Positions 13,301-27,079 are shown, numbered from the stretch's first letter. The stretch: DNA of 64,000 bases from Phoenix dactylifera (GCF_009389715.1 NW_024068278.1:62001-126000); one strand, 5' to 3'. Translations and numbers: made by a program. Notes: a model not told the origin generated them from the sequence alone.

Positions 13301-16300
13301 CTATCCCCAATACCTAGAGATGAAGATAAAATGTCAACTAGAGGATACACAGTATAACCATCCTCATCAAACTTTCAAGGTCAAAGCTCGATTCGAGATT
13401 CTTGCATGTGATAAAGCTATCAATGTCGTGAAGCAGACAACTAGTTAGACCAATTAGAGACTTATTTCATTATCTACCGATATATTGATGTCCACAAGAT
13501 TGCCTTTGCCCGTGTAAAGCTTTCCAGCCATGCCCTTACCTAATGGAACTCTTACAAGCGAAGCAATGATATTTCTGATCTTACGTAGAAGAAGTTTTAG
13601 AAGTCTAATTAAGAAGCAACTCTATCCAATCATCCATCAAGAAGCTTGGGTCAAGTGCAACACTTTCGATGGAAGTAACGATCAATCTATCTAGGACCAC
13701 CACCAAGTTCCATAAGCAAGCACTCTCTCTGGATCTCCATTGACAATCATATTTCATGAAATACATTACAAGTCTCCATGAGAATATAAGAAAGGAGCTG
13801 AAACTCTTCAAAAGAAGATAAAGGTGAAGCTCAGATGAAGACCATGGGAATCAAAAAGGACATGCCGAGGGAAGGTAGGAAGAGCCACAAAACAAAGAAC
13901 CAAGACAGAAGTGGCAGCAAATTGGACCAAAAGGGGGAACAAAGCAATAAGCAAGTCACTCCAACTCAAAAAAAAAAGATACCACAACTAATAAGAGATA
14001 AGTGGACATATGAAGGAGAACTGTTGAAAGCTTCAACCCAAGTTACAGCCTAAAGAAAAGAAGATAGAGGATCCCAAGAAAAGGAAGGCAGACTTCAACG
14101 TTATTGAAGTTGAGGAGCTGCCTCAGCTCTAGCACATAGACTTGAAATAGAGTATAGTGGCTGGAAAAAATAAAGGCAGCAACTGAAGCAGACTCAAAGG
14201 AGCAAGGGCTACTCTTCCATTTAAAGATCCAAGTAAAGCAAAGCATCATCGGAGCTATCATGGATCTTGGTAATTATAAGAACCTCATCTCTGAAAGTCT
14301 GGTTCAAAGGCTGGGATTGCAGACTACCCCACAACTGCGTTCCTATCCTTTCAATTGGATTTAGAACAATGTCAAGATGAAGATTACCAAGCACTGTACC
14401 TTCAAATTTGCTATCATCAAAAAGAACATTGACGAGGTGGCATGCGAAGTGGCTCCTTTGCATGTCTGTCAGGTCATCCTTGGAAGCTTGTAACTCTAAG
14501 ATTGAGATGCAGTCTTCTATTAGCAACAGAGAAAGTATCGGTTCATGAAAGATGGGAGGGAGTTCATGGGTAACACCACTAAGACACAAGGCATAAATGA
14601 CCTTCTGACTGCTGCACAGGCGAAGATATTAGTTAATGCTTTCAAGAAATTTTTTTTGCTAATGCTGAAAGACACCAATATCACTGAGTCCCCTAAATAG
14701 GCCTTGAATTCCAATCAGAAGGTTGGGATCGGTCAACTTTTTCCAAAATTTTGATGTTTATTTCAGTAGGTGAAGAGGCTGCCGCCTAGAAGAGCCATTA
14801 AGCACGAGATCCAGCTGGTTGGAGGTGCGCCTTTACCCAACATGGGCCTTTATTGCAACTGAGTCGTAGAGAACAAATAATTTAGAAGGTAGATCAGTGG
14901 AATTCTAGAACAAGGCATGATCGAACAAAGCAACCCACCATGCATGTTATGGTTTTAGTACCAACAAAAGATGATGGTTGGCAGATGTGCATGACTATTG
15001 TACCCTGAAGAAGATCATCATTAAGAATCGAAACCCTCTACCCCAAGCTGATGATTTGTTGGATCAACTCAAATAAGCACGCTACTTTACCAAAATGGAC
15101 TTGAATCCGGCTATTATTAAGTTCGAGTTTGCAAAAAGGACACTTAGAAAACAAATTTCAAGATAAGGAAGCGCTTGTTTGAGTGGTTAGTCATGTTGCT
15201 TAGCTTGTGCAATACCCCTGTCACTTTCATGAGGCTGATGAACGAGGTGCTGCACCCCTTGATTGAAAACTTTGTGATAGTGTACCTAGATGATATCTGA
15301 ATCTGCAACAAGACATGAGAAGATCGCGTCCAACACATCACAAAGGTTTCGGAGGTGTTATAGAAAACCAGCTGAAACTGAAGCCAAACCTCAAGAAGAG
15401 TGAGATCGTAAAGCAATCCTTGGTGTTCTTAGGCTTTGTGGTTGGCAGAGGCGAGCTAAAGATTGATTCAGAAAATGTTAAAGTGATCAAAAATTGGCTT
15501 AGGTTCAAAACACTGGCAAAGGTGCAAAGCCTTATAGGTGCATGCCAATATTTCCAAAATAGCAGCAGCCTTACATGACCTAACAAAGGCCAATTAGAAG
15601 CTTGGGTGGTCTAAGAAGAATGAAGAGACCTTCCAGCTTCTAAAGGAAAAAATCTATAAAGCACCAATCCTAGCATTACCAAATCAGACAAGGACCCTTC
15701 GAGATTGGGAATGATGCGTCAGGGTATGCATTGGGATCAGTCTTTCATGCAGAATGGGAGACTAGCAGCATACCACTTGAAGATGTTTCATGGTGCATAG
15801 TTCAATTTACATATGATAAGGCAGACAGTGAAGCATTGGCAATCGTTATCTATTGGGCAAGGATACTACTGTGCACAGACCATAAGCCACTTCGGTTCCT
15901 CCGCACATAATCCAAGTAGCAACAAACTTGGCACATAAAATGGATGTCTTACATGCAACAATTTTCAATATGGTGATCAAGTATTGATTGGGTACATGGA
16001 TTCGAGAGGCTCACACTTCGAAAGTTGCAGGACACTTCAAGATTGAGAAGACCACTTAACATAAAGAGATGAGTTGTAGCCCAAGATGCAACAAAACATG
16101 GCCCAATTTGTAAAGGGCTACATATTATGCAACATATTGGAGTCCTCCAATAGCAAGCTGGAATTGTGCACACCATTTCCAGTTCCCAGCAGTCCTTGGA
16201 AGAGTGTTCCGCTGGATTTCTTGGGAGGATTAACAAGGGCAAGACAGGGCCACAACTACTCGTTTATGATAAATGAACGGTTCAGTAAGATGGTGTGCCT

Positions 16301-19300
16301 AATTCCTTGCAAGAAGATTATCACAAGCCATGAGATACGATGTGTTGGTACTTGGTACATAGGCGTCTTAGTAGCATACAGTACATAGGCATCTTAGTAG
16401 CATACTGACTTGATCCCCAACTAATATAGGCAAGGGGACTGGGTGTTTAGAATCAAAGTGGTAAAAGAACATTCCTACATACAATTTTAACTACAAAAAT
16501 GAACAAATTAATGAGGTTGACCAGCAAAAAAGCATCTATTAAATGTCAAAGATCCAAATAGATATATATATATATAGAAGCATTAAATGATCGATGGCAA
16601 CTAGCCTTGTAATGACCACCAGTTAGAAACTAAACAAAGCGGGTCAGACTATAAATAAGCCAAAAAGATAGGGTTGAGAATTCAGTTTCAGTCAAGGTTC
16701 GTTCCATCAGACTAAGAAAATTGGAAAGCCCGTGGCAGGCTCGAAGAATTGATTTGAATCGAAGCAGGTCTAGAAACAAAGTCTTCAAATAGAACTCCCG
16801 CTGATATAGCCTTCTAAAATGAGGAACCCTTCTCTCTTCCTTCTCAACCCGGCCTTTAAGGGCAAATATTTCGGGAAAATTGTAAACCAACATCTTGCAC
16901 TATGCACATGTAGATGCGGCAACAAGTTGAACATGAGATGACGTGGAGAGTTACAAGGACAACTTGGAATGGTTAGAGAATATGCACTAGTTATCGCAGC
17001 TATGATGTGTGACAGCCTACACTGTCCCTGCTGATAAAATGGCTAAAAGATATTCTTTGTGAATCAGATGCCTGACAAAAATATGCAATACCCTAGGGAA
17101 GCATTTTTGTCATCACAGGAGATATGCTGGAGAAAATATTTGGTTAAATGTAATTAAAACAGGATTTTAGAAAGGGCAGAACATCCAAATAGTAACCTAC
17201 AAAGAACTGAACTGAACCAGGGAGAAATGTTCTAAAGCAGCTACTCCTGATGGAGAGATATGGATCAACAATTTGCAGAGAAGGTTTCACAAAGCTGGCT
17301 TGATATGGATCAAATATGGTTTGTTGACCACAACCAACAAGATCAAGGTCTACATTGTTACAACATACTCACATAGTATGCAGCCCAATGACATACTTCA
17401 TGTTTCAATTCAGAGTCCAACTTTTTCAGTAATTCTGACAGTAACTTCTGCAAAATCAAAACAAGTAAGAAAAATCGCATAGGAAAGTTTTCAGAAAGAG
17501 AAATCTATAACTTGTTCTTTCACCTTCAGAATGATTTCAGGAGGAATACAATTAACAAGTAGCTCATATAATTTTCCACGGACCATAAATAATCTGGAAA
17601 CATATAAAGAAAGAGAAAATTTTAGAGGCAGGTTCTCTAACTGCAGTCTACAAAGAAGCGCAAACTTAGCAATGTATTTTATACAACTGCAACAGCGATG
17701 TGAAACAGTATAATGTAGAACGCAATCGAAAAACTTTCACCAGACTGAGATAACTGAAAAAAAAAACAAAAATACACCACCTTTACAGGAAATATTCTCA
17801 CATAATGCAAAACGAATGTAGAATACACTTTCATTTTATCAGGGTATTTTCAGACTCAATTTAGGTCATGATCATTGTATAGTAAAATTACTTTGTTCTT
17901 CACATTACAATTTTGTGTCAGATGCCAAAACTATTCAGAATTTTTTGTAAAATTTCATGTATCATGGACAATTGACTATGTTGGAACCGTGTGCCTTTTC
18001 GCCACCATACAAAGCATGGCACTGAGTATGCTAAGACATTATCAAAGTCAGAACCTGAGACAAGGATAAATGTGTAATTTGGAAAAGTTCCAGTGAAAGT
18101 TGACTCTTATTAGGTTCAAAAGGATCAGAAGAGATAAACGAGAACAAAAGAAAAAAGGAAATTCACTGGAAAGGCAGAAGTCAGCAACATATACATTCCC
18201 TGGATGAATGGATATTAAACGCATGGACTCATGATGAACCTGACAGTTTGACTTCAGGTTAGCATGTACTAGATGATAGTCAAAAGGACAATTAGACTCT
18301 ACATTCAGCATAAAAGTTTTACAGTACTGTGATCAATTATCATATCCATAGTTTTCACTGAGAAACTTATGCAAAAGATAATCAAAATAGGTCTAGGAGA
18401 TACTAAGGCACTGACCTAATTGAAAGTGACTATTTCATGACCTGAAGTATATTCACTCACACACGACTCAAGGAAGCATATTTTTTTAGGATTAACCAAT
18501 TGTTCTATGAAATAGAGTAGCAAACCAATAGAACAAATAGACAATTAAAAAAAAAGGAGAAAGAAAGAAGTCTAGTTTATAATAATCAAGTATAAAATTA
18601 GCCTCATACAAGATAACTTTCCATCGTGTACCGCACCAACTTCCAAGTTACAAGGGTTGCTTTGAAGAATAAAAGAAGAAAATTGTAAACCAGCCAAGGT
18701 AGAAAATTCATGCAGCTAAATTGCATGCTGAAAAGCTTTGAACACATTTCAAATGTTCTCATCTCCTCGTTTTCCTTATCAAATATCATTCCAGCTCTTG
18801 TTAAATTATAGGACTCCAATTTGTTGGCTAATGTATAATAAACCAATCTTCTCATCGCTGAATCTTTATCAGACATTTAAAACACCTTTTCAATACCAAG
18901 AAGAGTCAGAAATTTCCTTCATGTTTTCTCTCTCCTTGGTGCTTCAGGAACTTAGCTACATTGATTGTGAGTGTCTTGACCATCCACTCTTCCCCACTTG
19001 ATGTTGCCCTCCCTATAAATGTATCTGTTTAAAATGGTCAAAAGACCAAAGACCACACACTATGTCAGCAACACAAACTTCAATTTGATGCCCCATCCGA
19101 TTATAGTTTTATCAGCACTGATGAAGCCAATCAATGTCAATGCATGTGTTATTACACATGGTGGAGTATCAAAACTTTAGAAACAGTCTATTTCACAGAA
19201 CAACAGTAAGTCCGGCAATTTTGTATGGATTAGAATGTTGCATAAAGAGAGTTGAGGAAAAAAAGTTAGTATAGCAGAAATGAGAATGTTAACACTGACA

Positions 19301-22300
19301 ATGTGGCAAAACAAGATGGGGTTGATTGAGAAATGAGTATATTAGAGAACTTGTTGGAGTTGCTCAAGTTAAGGACAAAATGATGAGGACTTGATTAAGA
19401 TGGTATGGACATGCACAATCAAAACCTGAGGTTATTCCGATAAGAAGATGCACTTTAATTTATATCAAAGGATGTAGGAGGTGAATACCTAAGCTAACAT
19501 GGATGGAAGTTGTGGGAAGAGAAATAGGAAAGCCTGAAGTAACACCAAATATAACCCTAAATAGGCATTCACGGTGAATGAGAATTCATAAAGCTGACTC
19601 CAAACACTCGTGATAAGCCTTGATGGTTATGGTCATGGTTGTCTATTAGGTCCTGAAGTGCCTTTGAAAGGTTTTAGACCATGTTGTCGCTTAAAATCCA
19701 TCCCTTACATTAAGATCTCTTCTCATAAATAACCTTTCTTGAGCAAGACGCTCTTTCCACCTCTAGGATGTGCTCCTTGCTGCTTGTCATCCTAATATAA
19801 ATTCCTAATTCTTCTCTATCTCATATGGCATGTTACTTGTGAAATTCTCAGGCCACCTAAAGGTCGCTAGGCTAATGGAGTTGACAGTAGTTAATACCCT
19901 GAACTCGAGTCATTATATAGGCCAAGATGGCTTGCTTGGATTTTTACTTCCTCACCCTAAGCCAACTCTATTTAGAATCTCGAACAATTTCAACAATGCA
20001 TTAGCAATGACTTTACATGTGACCAAGGTTCGCCGTACCGGTACCGAACCCCGTACCGGTGCCGCACCAGTATAGGGTGTACCGAGTGTCGGTACGGTAC
20101 GTACGCTCGGTAACCGACCGTACCGACATTGGTGTACCGATACCGGTACCCATCGGTACGGGTACGGTACGCTCGGTACCGACTGGTACCGACCGGTACA
20201 GCGAACCTTGCATGTGACGCTCCACACTAATTCTAGCAACCAGCTGACACTTCCTCATTCTATACACATTCTCCTATAGTATACTGTTAAAAACAAAACA
20301 ATTAAGTTGTGATGATGGGAAAGATTGGTTTAAAAAACAAAGCATGCAACCTGTTGATGAAAAAAGATTTATCCATAAACAAAAATCCTAAAAAAATCAT
20401 CATTTGTAGATATTCAGATTTAGAAAAGACCAGGAAAGCCCAAATTCTTCCTGTTCAAGTTTTTCACTAAAATAGACCAATATGTAAGTAAAAGAATGCC
20501 AGACCTCTTAGGACTCTGTTCCATAATAATATCAGAAGCTATTTCAGAAATATATTGTTCCCAGTCCATGGGGGGCACTGCTTGGTTCGCTGTGAATGGA
20601 TACCTAAAGCCAAAACAAATTTATGCCATATAGGCAACTGGGTAATATAAACTCAGGATGCAAATCTTGTCAAATGTATATAAAATAAATGCATGGAATT
20701 ACTAATAATTAACCCAAGATGTGATAATGAATTTACTGTTGCACTCGACAGGTTTCCAAAGATAATATCGCCCTTCTCAAACTACGGTTTGACTGAGCTG
20801 CTATACGAGCTGTGAATCCAGGTGGAAGTTGTAGGTTCTCCTTCTTGCCAATAAACTCCAAAACTTTGATAATCTGAAACAAAGTAGGATGTAAGATCTT
20901 TGCAGAATTTATGAAGCATTTAATAAGCGAATTCAAAAGTTCCACATGACAAAACTAGAAAGAATATCATCACATAAACAGACGAACAAATACTATTGAA
21001 GTTTTCACTGCATATGCAAAAGGCAAAAGCTGGAATCTTGGAGACTGCAATCGCAGATTGCTTATGTCGAAAAAGCAGAGGTGTCTAAAAAGAAAAGTAT
21101 GTTTGTCAGAGTCCTCTAACCTAGTTTTGGCATTGCTTTACCTTCTTTAAACCCAAAAGACTGGAAAGAAAAAAAAAATCATATAGACATTTCTAGAACA
21201 AACTAGTCTAGTTTGACAGCTTTAGATAGAGTAATGACATGGTATGGCTTTTGTAAAGTCAATCTGACTTCCCACAAAACTCTATCTGAAAATTAATTGC
21301 TGATCCCTAATTTTAGAATTTGTTCCTGCAATTCCAAAGGAAAAAAAAAGAGAGGACCAAAACCACATCTGCAAGGCATTGGATCAGCCTCCAGTCAAAT
21401 ATGATTGACTGAAAAATAATATAAAATAAGAGAAGAGATGAAGGGGAATATCTTCCGAAGTTCTGAAAACCTATTTCCTGCACCATTTTTCTCTTTCTTC
21501 AAACCTATATATCTTGTAGGCAATTGGTCCTCCTCTGTCTAAGGTCAAAATAAATGAGACAAAAGAAGGCCTTAAACACACTTGGTTTGAGAAGGAAAGG
21601 GAGTGGACAGCTGGTTGCAACAACCGCTCCCCTCTTTTCTCCTCTTCTCTCTATTTTCCCCTTCTTTTCTCCTCTCCACCCTTCCTCTCCTTTCAGATTC
21701 TCAAAGAGATTACAACCCATGCCACTCTCTTCTTTGAGATGGGATTATGTGTCTATACACCATCCTCTCCTTCTCAAAAGTGGGTGGACCCACTAGATAT
21801 TATGATCAGCCCGATTTGCTAACAGTTAAATTATGCTTATTGAGATTAACCATGAAGCAAATTATGCTTATTGAGATTAATCATGAAGCAAATTATGCTT
21901 ATTGAGATTAGTCATGAAGCAAAATAAATATAAAAGATGACAAAAAGATATAATATTTCACCTATTTAACCAAAGAAGACCTGAAAACTTGCAAAAAGCC
22001 CACTAACTGTAATGATGCTCAAACTACAACCAGTCAATATTATGATTTCTGCAGCACTATGTTTTCTCATCCTTATCAGTTTCTCTTTGTCATAATGTTC
22101 ACCAAACATTATCTCACGGATGAAATTTTCTCCTTTTTTTTTTTTTGCAGGGGGGAGGGGAGGATAGATTTAAACACAGTATATCAAGTTGTTCTGATGC
22201 TTAAAAAACCAAGCAGATGATAATGCACTCACCAAGCACGGTCGCAAGATAAAATAAATGTCATTCTTAACTCAGAAATAGTATATATTTGGATTAATTG

Positions 22301-25300
22301 CAGCATTCAATGAAGATTTAACCCTAGTATGAAAGAAAGTTTTGTGTTATAAGTAGTCTCCAACAGGACTTTTTGTTCAAACTCTAAGAAGCAGCAAACT
22401 AAGACTGCAATTTTCCTACTGAATAACATCAGCAGAGACATTACTCCTGACTGATAAAGAAAAATGGACATAGGAAAAGGCCCGGAGCTAGATTTCATAA
22501 CCATTCAGTTTTACACTATTCATGGAAGATACCTCAGTAATTGGTAAGATACATTGCACATACATGAGTTAATATTACAAATAACATGTACTGCCAAGAT
22601 TTTACAACAAGACGATGTGTTACCATTTAGCAATATGAATTAACGATCTACAACTAAGTTTAATTCTCCCAAAAATAGGAACAGAAGACTTGTTTTTTTC
22701 CTGGAAATCTGAACCAAAGTCCAAAAATTGTAAAGCTGCATTCTGTTCAACAATACATATTGCAGATAAGCTTTAAAATAGATTGCAAATGCAAGTCTTC
22801 AGTAACGAAAAGAAGTGGATGTCATATGTTTGGCTTACAATCCGCAATATCAAACGAAAATAAAATATACAAAGAATTAAAATAGTCTGGTAATTTCTTC
22901 TTTGCTAAATAAATGAAATACTTTACCATCTTCATTATGAAACTTACTCCAGATCATTATGTTAGAGTTTTCAGATATAAAAACTGGAATCCTAGTCCAT
23001 GAAGTGCAAGAACTTAAGGCACCTCACAAGGTTCAACAGCTATCAAGCATATAATGTCTCAATAGAGTGAACTAATAAATGATCCATTTCTCCAAATCCT
23101 GGATCAGCTGTTGCTGCAACTTGTAACTATGAACGAAATCAATTTAAGCAATTAGATCTGTATGGAACAAATGATTAAAATGGAGCCTCAATTTCCTATA
23201 TGTACAATCCAAAAACTCTGGGTATTCATACATTTCACTTTAAATTCGCTGTAGTAATTTAGCTTTGCTTTTAGTCCCCCATCAGGAGAAGACCTTCCAA
23301 TGTCAAACATTGACACGAAACTTGTTGGAGAGGATATAAAGATGCTTGCAATATCACGCAGACAAGCAGTATCATACTAACAACAAGATGCTAACTATAT
23401 TAGCAAGAACCAACCTGTTCCTCAGTAGGTGCATTCACCCGTATATTCAGACAGCGGGATCTAACAGCCTCAGTTACTTTTGAAGAGCTGTTGCAACATA
23501 AGATTAACCGGCACGATGCACTATATTTCTCCATTGTTCGCCGGAGAGAATGTTGAGCTTCTCTTGAGAGCTTGTCAACTTCATTCAACACAAGCACTAC
23601 ATTACATGTAACCTTCTATTAGCAACACATTATTACTGAACAAATTTTGTCCTACAAATATGCACATCTCTGTTCTCTTAATAAGTAACCACAGAAACAA
23701 TTGAAGAGAACAAAGGAAATTATACAACTAGACCAAATGCAACTTGTTTAAGAAGATAATGAGGAAGCATAAAAACATAAAATATAATTGACATATGTAA
23801 AAGAACCATGTAAAAAAAGAAAGAAAGTCAAATTCAGTAAGATCTCTAATTCCTTGAATATGACCAGGTTCCTCCTGTGAGCAGCAACAAGAAAGAAAAA
23901 AGGGTTGTGCAGTCTGTTGGGAATAGCAGTCAAAAGTCCTTGGCTAAATTAGTGATAGGAAATTTCTTAATAACAATAACTCCTACAAGACCAATATTGC
24001 TGAAGCACAAATTTCTGAGGCCAATGATTCTATTTATCTTTTTCTTTCTCCATTCCAAGTTGAGATGTCCTAGCAGCCAAACCAACATGGACCTAGTAGA
24101 AGTCTCAAGCATTTTGACCTAACATGATCTAAAGCAATATACTCTCGGTCTTGACCACGTTTGAGTAACATCTGGTCAGGTCCACGTAGGGAAAGTCTCA
24201 AACTCAAATTGGATGAATTAAAATCAACCAAAATAGTCAAAGAACAGCCAAAGAATTGGTTTAGGGTTTTATTCTTGCATGGATAAATGTCACAACTATC
24301 GGTGACAGGTAGCCCATGCAATTTTCCAGGATTTCCTTGAAAGGGTTTCTTGGGGCTTGCCAAAAGATGGCTGGTCACTTCAATAGCGGGAGTAGGTTCC
24401 AGTTCAGCGGGGTCGGAGAAATATTAGAATATGCTCTAAAGGCCAGTTATTTTAGTTTTTTTGGATGATCCAGTATGGCGATTTTAAAGAACACTGTGTT
24501 CACCACTAGTATGAAACTGTGACGCATTCAGCATAGTTCACAAATTTTGCTCATCAATGTTATGAAATGCACAAATTTTGACTGGTGGATAAAGAAGACA
24601 AAATTTTGGTCATCGCCTTAAAGGTTTGGCTAGTAGATTAACGAGTGATTTCCATCCCAAAAATCAAGCTGACAGTTTATACCAATAGCAAACTTGATAT
24701 CAACCTTAGCAATGTTAAAACTCCTATTTTCAATGGTTAACAATGCCACAACAGAAGTCTTCACTTTTATTTCCATTCCTACTAGTAGGATGTCTTGTAT
24801 TGATATTAAAGACTTTGCACTTAACTGTTTTGATTTTTGACTATATATATAATGAAAAACCATTTTAGGAGACTCCAAGGCTTTTTCTACAGAAGGAACC
24901 AAATTCATTAATAAAAGAAAAAAACCCAAAAAGCCCCCTTCAGCCACAAGAAATCAAAAGGTTTAGGTAGTCTTAAGATAGGCTAGTTCCTAATATAACG
25001 GCCTCCAAATTACATGTTCATTGGCAGAAGATTTTACATATTTACTGCTACTAAATTGAACATGCTTAAAGTTAGCCTCATAAGAATCACTTTCACAGAT
25101 TCAATGGCAAAGGCTATTCTCTAAACTTCACAATCCTTTAGATGGGAAAAGTGATCTTGTATGGTCCCACCACTAACTTTTACATATGTCTAAGAAAGGA
25201 CTACATATGGAGAGGTATCACAGAGAATCGCATCATGAATTGCAAGAAATTGTTACTGAGAACCTCCTCAAGTCAGCATTTGAGGTCAAGGAGATGGTGC

Positions 25301-26979
25301 ACTAACTCATGCACACATGGATGAAAGAGAAGAAGTCATTTCAGGTTCAGATAACAGCAACCACCACAATAAACTTGGTTATTGCTTTCTCATCATAAAT
25401 GAGGGTATTGTGCCCATTATGAACTCATCATGGAACTGTGCTCTAGAATCTACTTTTCTTTAAGGAGACTCTGCTCCCAATATGTATAGAAAAATTTCCA
25501 GCACATAGGTTGGTTTCAGGTGCGCTCATTAACACCGAGCCCATGAAGCTTGTGTCCGGGACCAGAAGGCATAGAGAAAAAATATCAAGCTGACTGGAGG
25601 CAAGTTTAGATTGAATGAACTTTGCCTACATCTGCCTTTGTAATTCCAGAACCATAGGCAGCCAAATAATTGCACTATCCATGAGTGGATTACATTGTTA
25701 TTATTCCCAGAACATGCCAATGTTCATGTACCAATAGCTTACTCCATTAACATAGCTTTTGGCTTTAAGTTTTCACGCAGTTAAAAATGGAATATTCAGG
25801 ATCATATATACACACTACACATAGCTTGCAAGAAAAAATTCGACATCTACAAGGGAATTATTGCAAAGCCTCCCATCTATGAGATGGTAAGAGCAATAAG
25901 TGATCCATGTAACTAACCATCATGAAAGAACAATTACCTTTGTATCCCTTTTTGCCTTTAGTATCTATAGGTCTGTTTCTAGCCATTTCCTTAATAATCT
26001 CCTGAACAATGTACCTATCTTGAAAGCCTGCATCACTGGGGTTCAGCTCCACGTGATGGGTGCTCGATAACATCGTCAATTCAAGTTCAATTGTCCGAGT
26101 TCCAGCCTGCAAGAAAAATTTAACTTCAGTCGCAGCCACAATAATCAACAAATTTTCTAGCTCATTCAACATACGAATGGAAGGTGAAGCACTCCAACTC
26201 CACATTCCTTCTTGCCAATTAATAACGCAGATTTACAATGAATTGAGAATTTAAGCAAATGTCAAAGTCTCTATAAAGCTCATATTGAGAAACTAGGTTA
26301 TCATTGACCTCGCAAGTGGTCAGAATTACAAATAAAAGCGACCACAATTTTCAAAGAAAAAGAAAAAGAGACTTTTCGTGACTGCATATCCAGATCCGGA
26401 CCTCTGAAGCTTGAAAATCGGTAAAGCTGACAAGTTTCTGACAATTATTATTCAAAGAAAAAATTCTCCAAGAAATGTTTTCTTTTGAAAAAAAATAAGA
26501 AAGAAATCACGCAGTGCAGCAGCATGGACTATTGCTAATTCCCAAGAAACTCACATTGATCTTCCACATCTTGTTCTCCAACTTCACCTGCCATCGAGAT
26601 ATAAAAGGCACATCAATTAAGAACAAATATTAAGTATCCAAATAGAAGAGAAGAGGCAGAAGAAGAATCACAGAGAGATTGAAAGGAAGACCTTCTCAGA
26701 TCCGGGGCCAAACATTTGCTTGAGCAAGGCCATGATTAGGGTTTTCTTGCCCGAACCTGGCGGCCCGTAAAAGAGAAGATGGGGGCAGTCCTGCTCGGAG
26801 ACCTAATCAAAAGATTCAAAAAAGAAATCACACGAGACATCCAAAAGAAACCCTAGATCAAGATCCGATCTTGGAGAAGAGTTCGAGGGACTCACCAGCT
26901 TCCTGATGTTCCCGGCGATCTCCTCGTGGACAATGACCTTGTCTAGGGTTCTTGGCCGGTACTTGTCGACCCACAGCAT
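10371..26979 (-). CDS. RFC3: replication factor C subunit 3 (clamp-loader small subunit), complete, 11 exons
   Basis: Exons, in transcription order: 26979-26896, 26802-26692, 26587-26555, 26106-25938, 23596-23415, 20873-20737, 20603-20505, 17593-17524, 17447-17373, 12614-12569 and 10429-10371. All join in phase to a 354-residue protein, the usual length of plant RFC3. RFC loads the PCNA sliding clamp onto primer-template junctions in the nucleus using ATP. Visible motifs: MLWVDKYRPRTLD start, Walker A GPPGSGKKT (residues 41-49), the Walker B-like LVLNEVDKL (about 134-142, with Asn as usual for this subunit), the SRC arginine-finger motif (179-181), the SNRSLRRAILSLE sensor-2 region and the C-terminal collar helices ending FMSIYKGFLIATFS. 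Introns 4, 5, 7, 9 and 10 are 2-4.8 kb and carry transposon remnants, none of which breaks an exon or splice site. Identity is very secure. Confidence 0.97.
11649..12006. mobile_element. Tourist-like (PIF/Harbinger) MITE in RFC3 intron 10, TTA TSD
   Basis: A 352-bp element at 11652-12003 starts GGATATGTTTGGTT and ends with an imperfect inverted copy (AACTAAACACAACC). It is flanked on both sides by TTA (11649-11651, 12004-12006), the 3-bp TSD of PIF/Harbinger elements. The interior is GGAATGGGAATGGG-rich on one side with the complement (CCATTCC, CCAATTCCC) on the other. It has no coding capacity. Confidence 0.7.
13080..16430 (+). mobile_element. decayed Ty3/gypsy retrotransposon in RFC3 intron 9
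   Basis: Translated pieces appear in the order gag, protease, reverse transcriptase, RNase H and integrase, the Ty3/gypsy order, antisense to RFC3. Gag: SWLDQLETYF-like and VKLSSHALTWWNSYK-like stretches at about 13430-13780. Protease: GAIMDLGNYKNLISESLVQ and a CEVAPLHVCQVILGS end at about 14240-14490. Reverse transcriptase: FEWLVMLLSLCNTPVTF and the catalytic VIVYLDDI at about 15175-15298. RNase H: ADSEALAIVYWARILL-like at about 15820-15880 and CTDHKPLRFL beside it. Integrase: EAHTSKVAGHFKIEKT, then PWKSVPLDFLGGLTRARQG and ERFSKMVCLIPCKK at about 16000-16330. Many stops and frameshifts are present. No LTRs were recognised, so the ends are approximate. A 26-bp duplication (CATAGGCATCTTAGTAGCATAC-type words) sits at 16355-16405. 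Confidence 0.85.
19200..19640 (+). mobile_element. RTE-type LINE 3' remnant in RFC3 intron 7
   Basis: Interrupted plus-strand frames match the C-terminal end of an RTE-clade ORF2: an LYGLECCI-like start, AEMRML, IRELVGVAQVKDKM, LRWYGHAQSKPEVIPIRRC, LTWMEVVGREIGKPEV and an HKADSKHS end, followed by the ATGGTTATGG-rich tail typical of these elements. It has several stops and is antisense to RFC3. Only the domain after the reverse transcriptase palm is left. Confidence 0.75.
20016..20218. mobile_element. foldback hAT-type MITE rich in GGTACCG, 8-bp TSD
   Basis: A 187-bp element (20024-20210) begins CAAGGTTCGCCGTACCGGT and ends with the near-perfect inverse ACCGGTACAGCGAACCTTG. Direct 8-bp copies of CATGTGAC flank it (20016-20023 and 20211-20218), the TSD length of hAT elements. 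The interior is built from many GGTACCG/CGGTACGG words and can fold on itself along most of its length. It lies in RFC3 intron 7. Confidence 0.75.
21828..21920. repeat. 31-bp tandem repeat, three copies
   Basis: Three head-to-tail copies of a 31-bp unit starting AAATTATGCTTATTGAG and ending CATGAAGC, differing at one or two positions. It lies in RFC3 intron 5 and has no coding role. Confidence 0.9.
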
Positions 26980-27070
26980 CTTCGGAGAAAGGGGAGAGAG
27001 GAAAGAAGGCCCTGCGGAGGAGCAGCCGGAGAGACAGAGAGAGCGCGCAAGAACGAGGTGTAAGAGAAGT

Positions 27071-27078
27071 GGCGGGAA
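27071..27078 (-). promoter_or_regulatory. candidate E2F site in the RFC3 5' region
   Basis: About 92 bp upstream of the RFC3 ATG the minus strand reads TTCCCGCC within CTTCCCGCCAC, close to the plant E2F consensus TTTCCCGC. Replication genes are commonly driven by E2F at G1/S, so the site fits the gene. It could also lie in the 5' UTR, and short GC-rich words occur by chance. Confidence 0.35.
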
Positions 27079-27079
27079 G

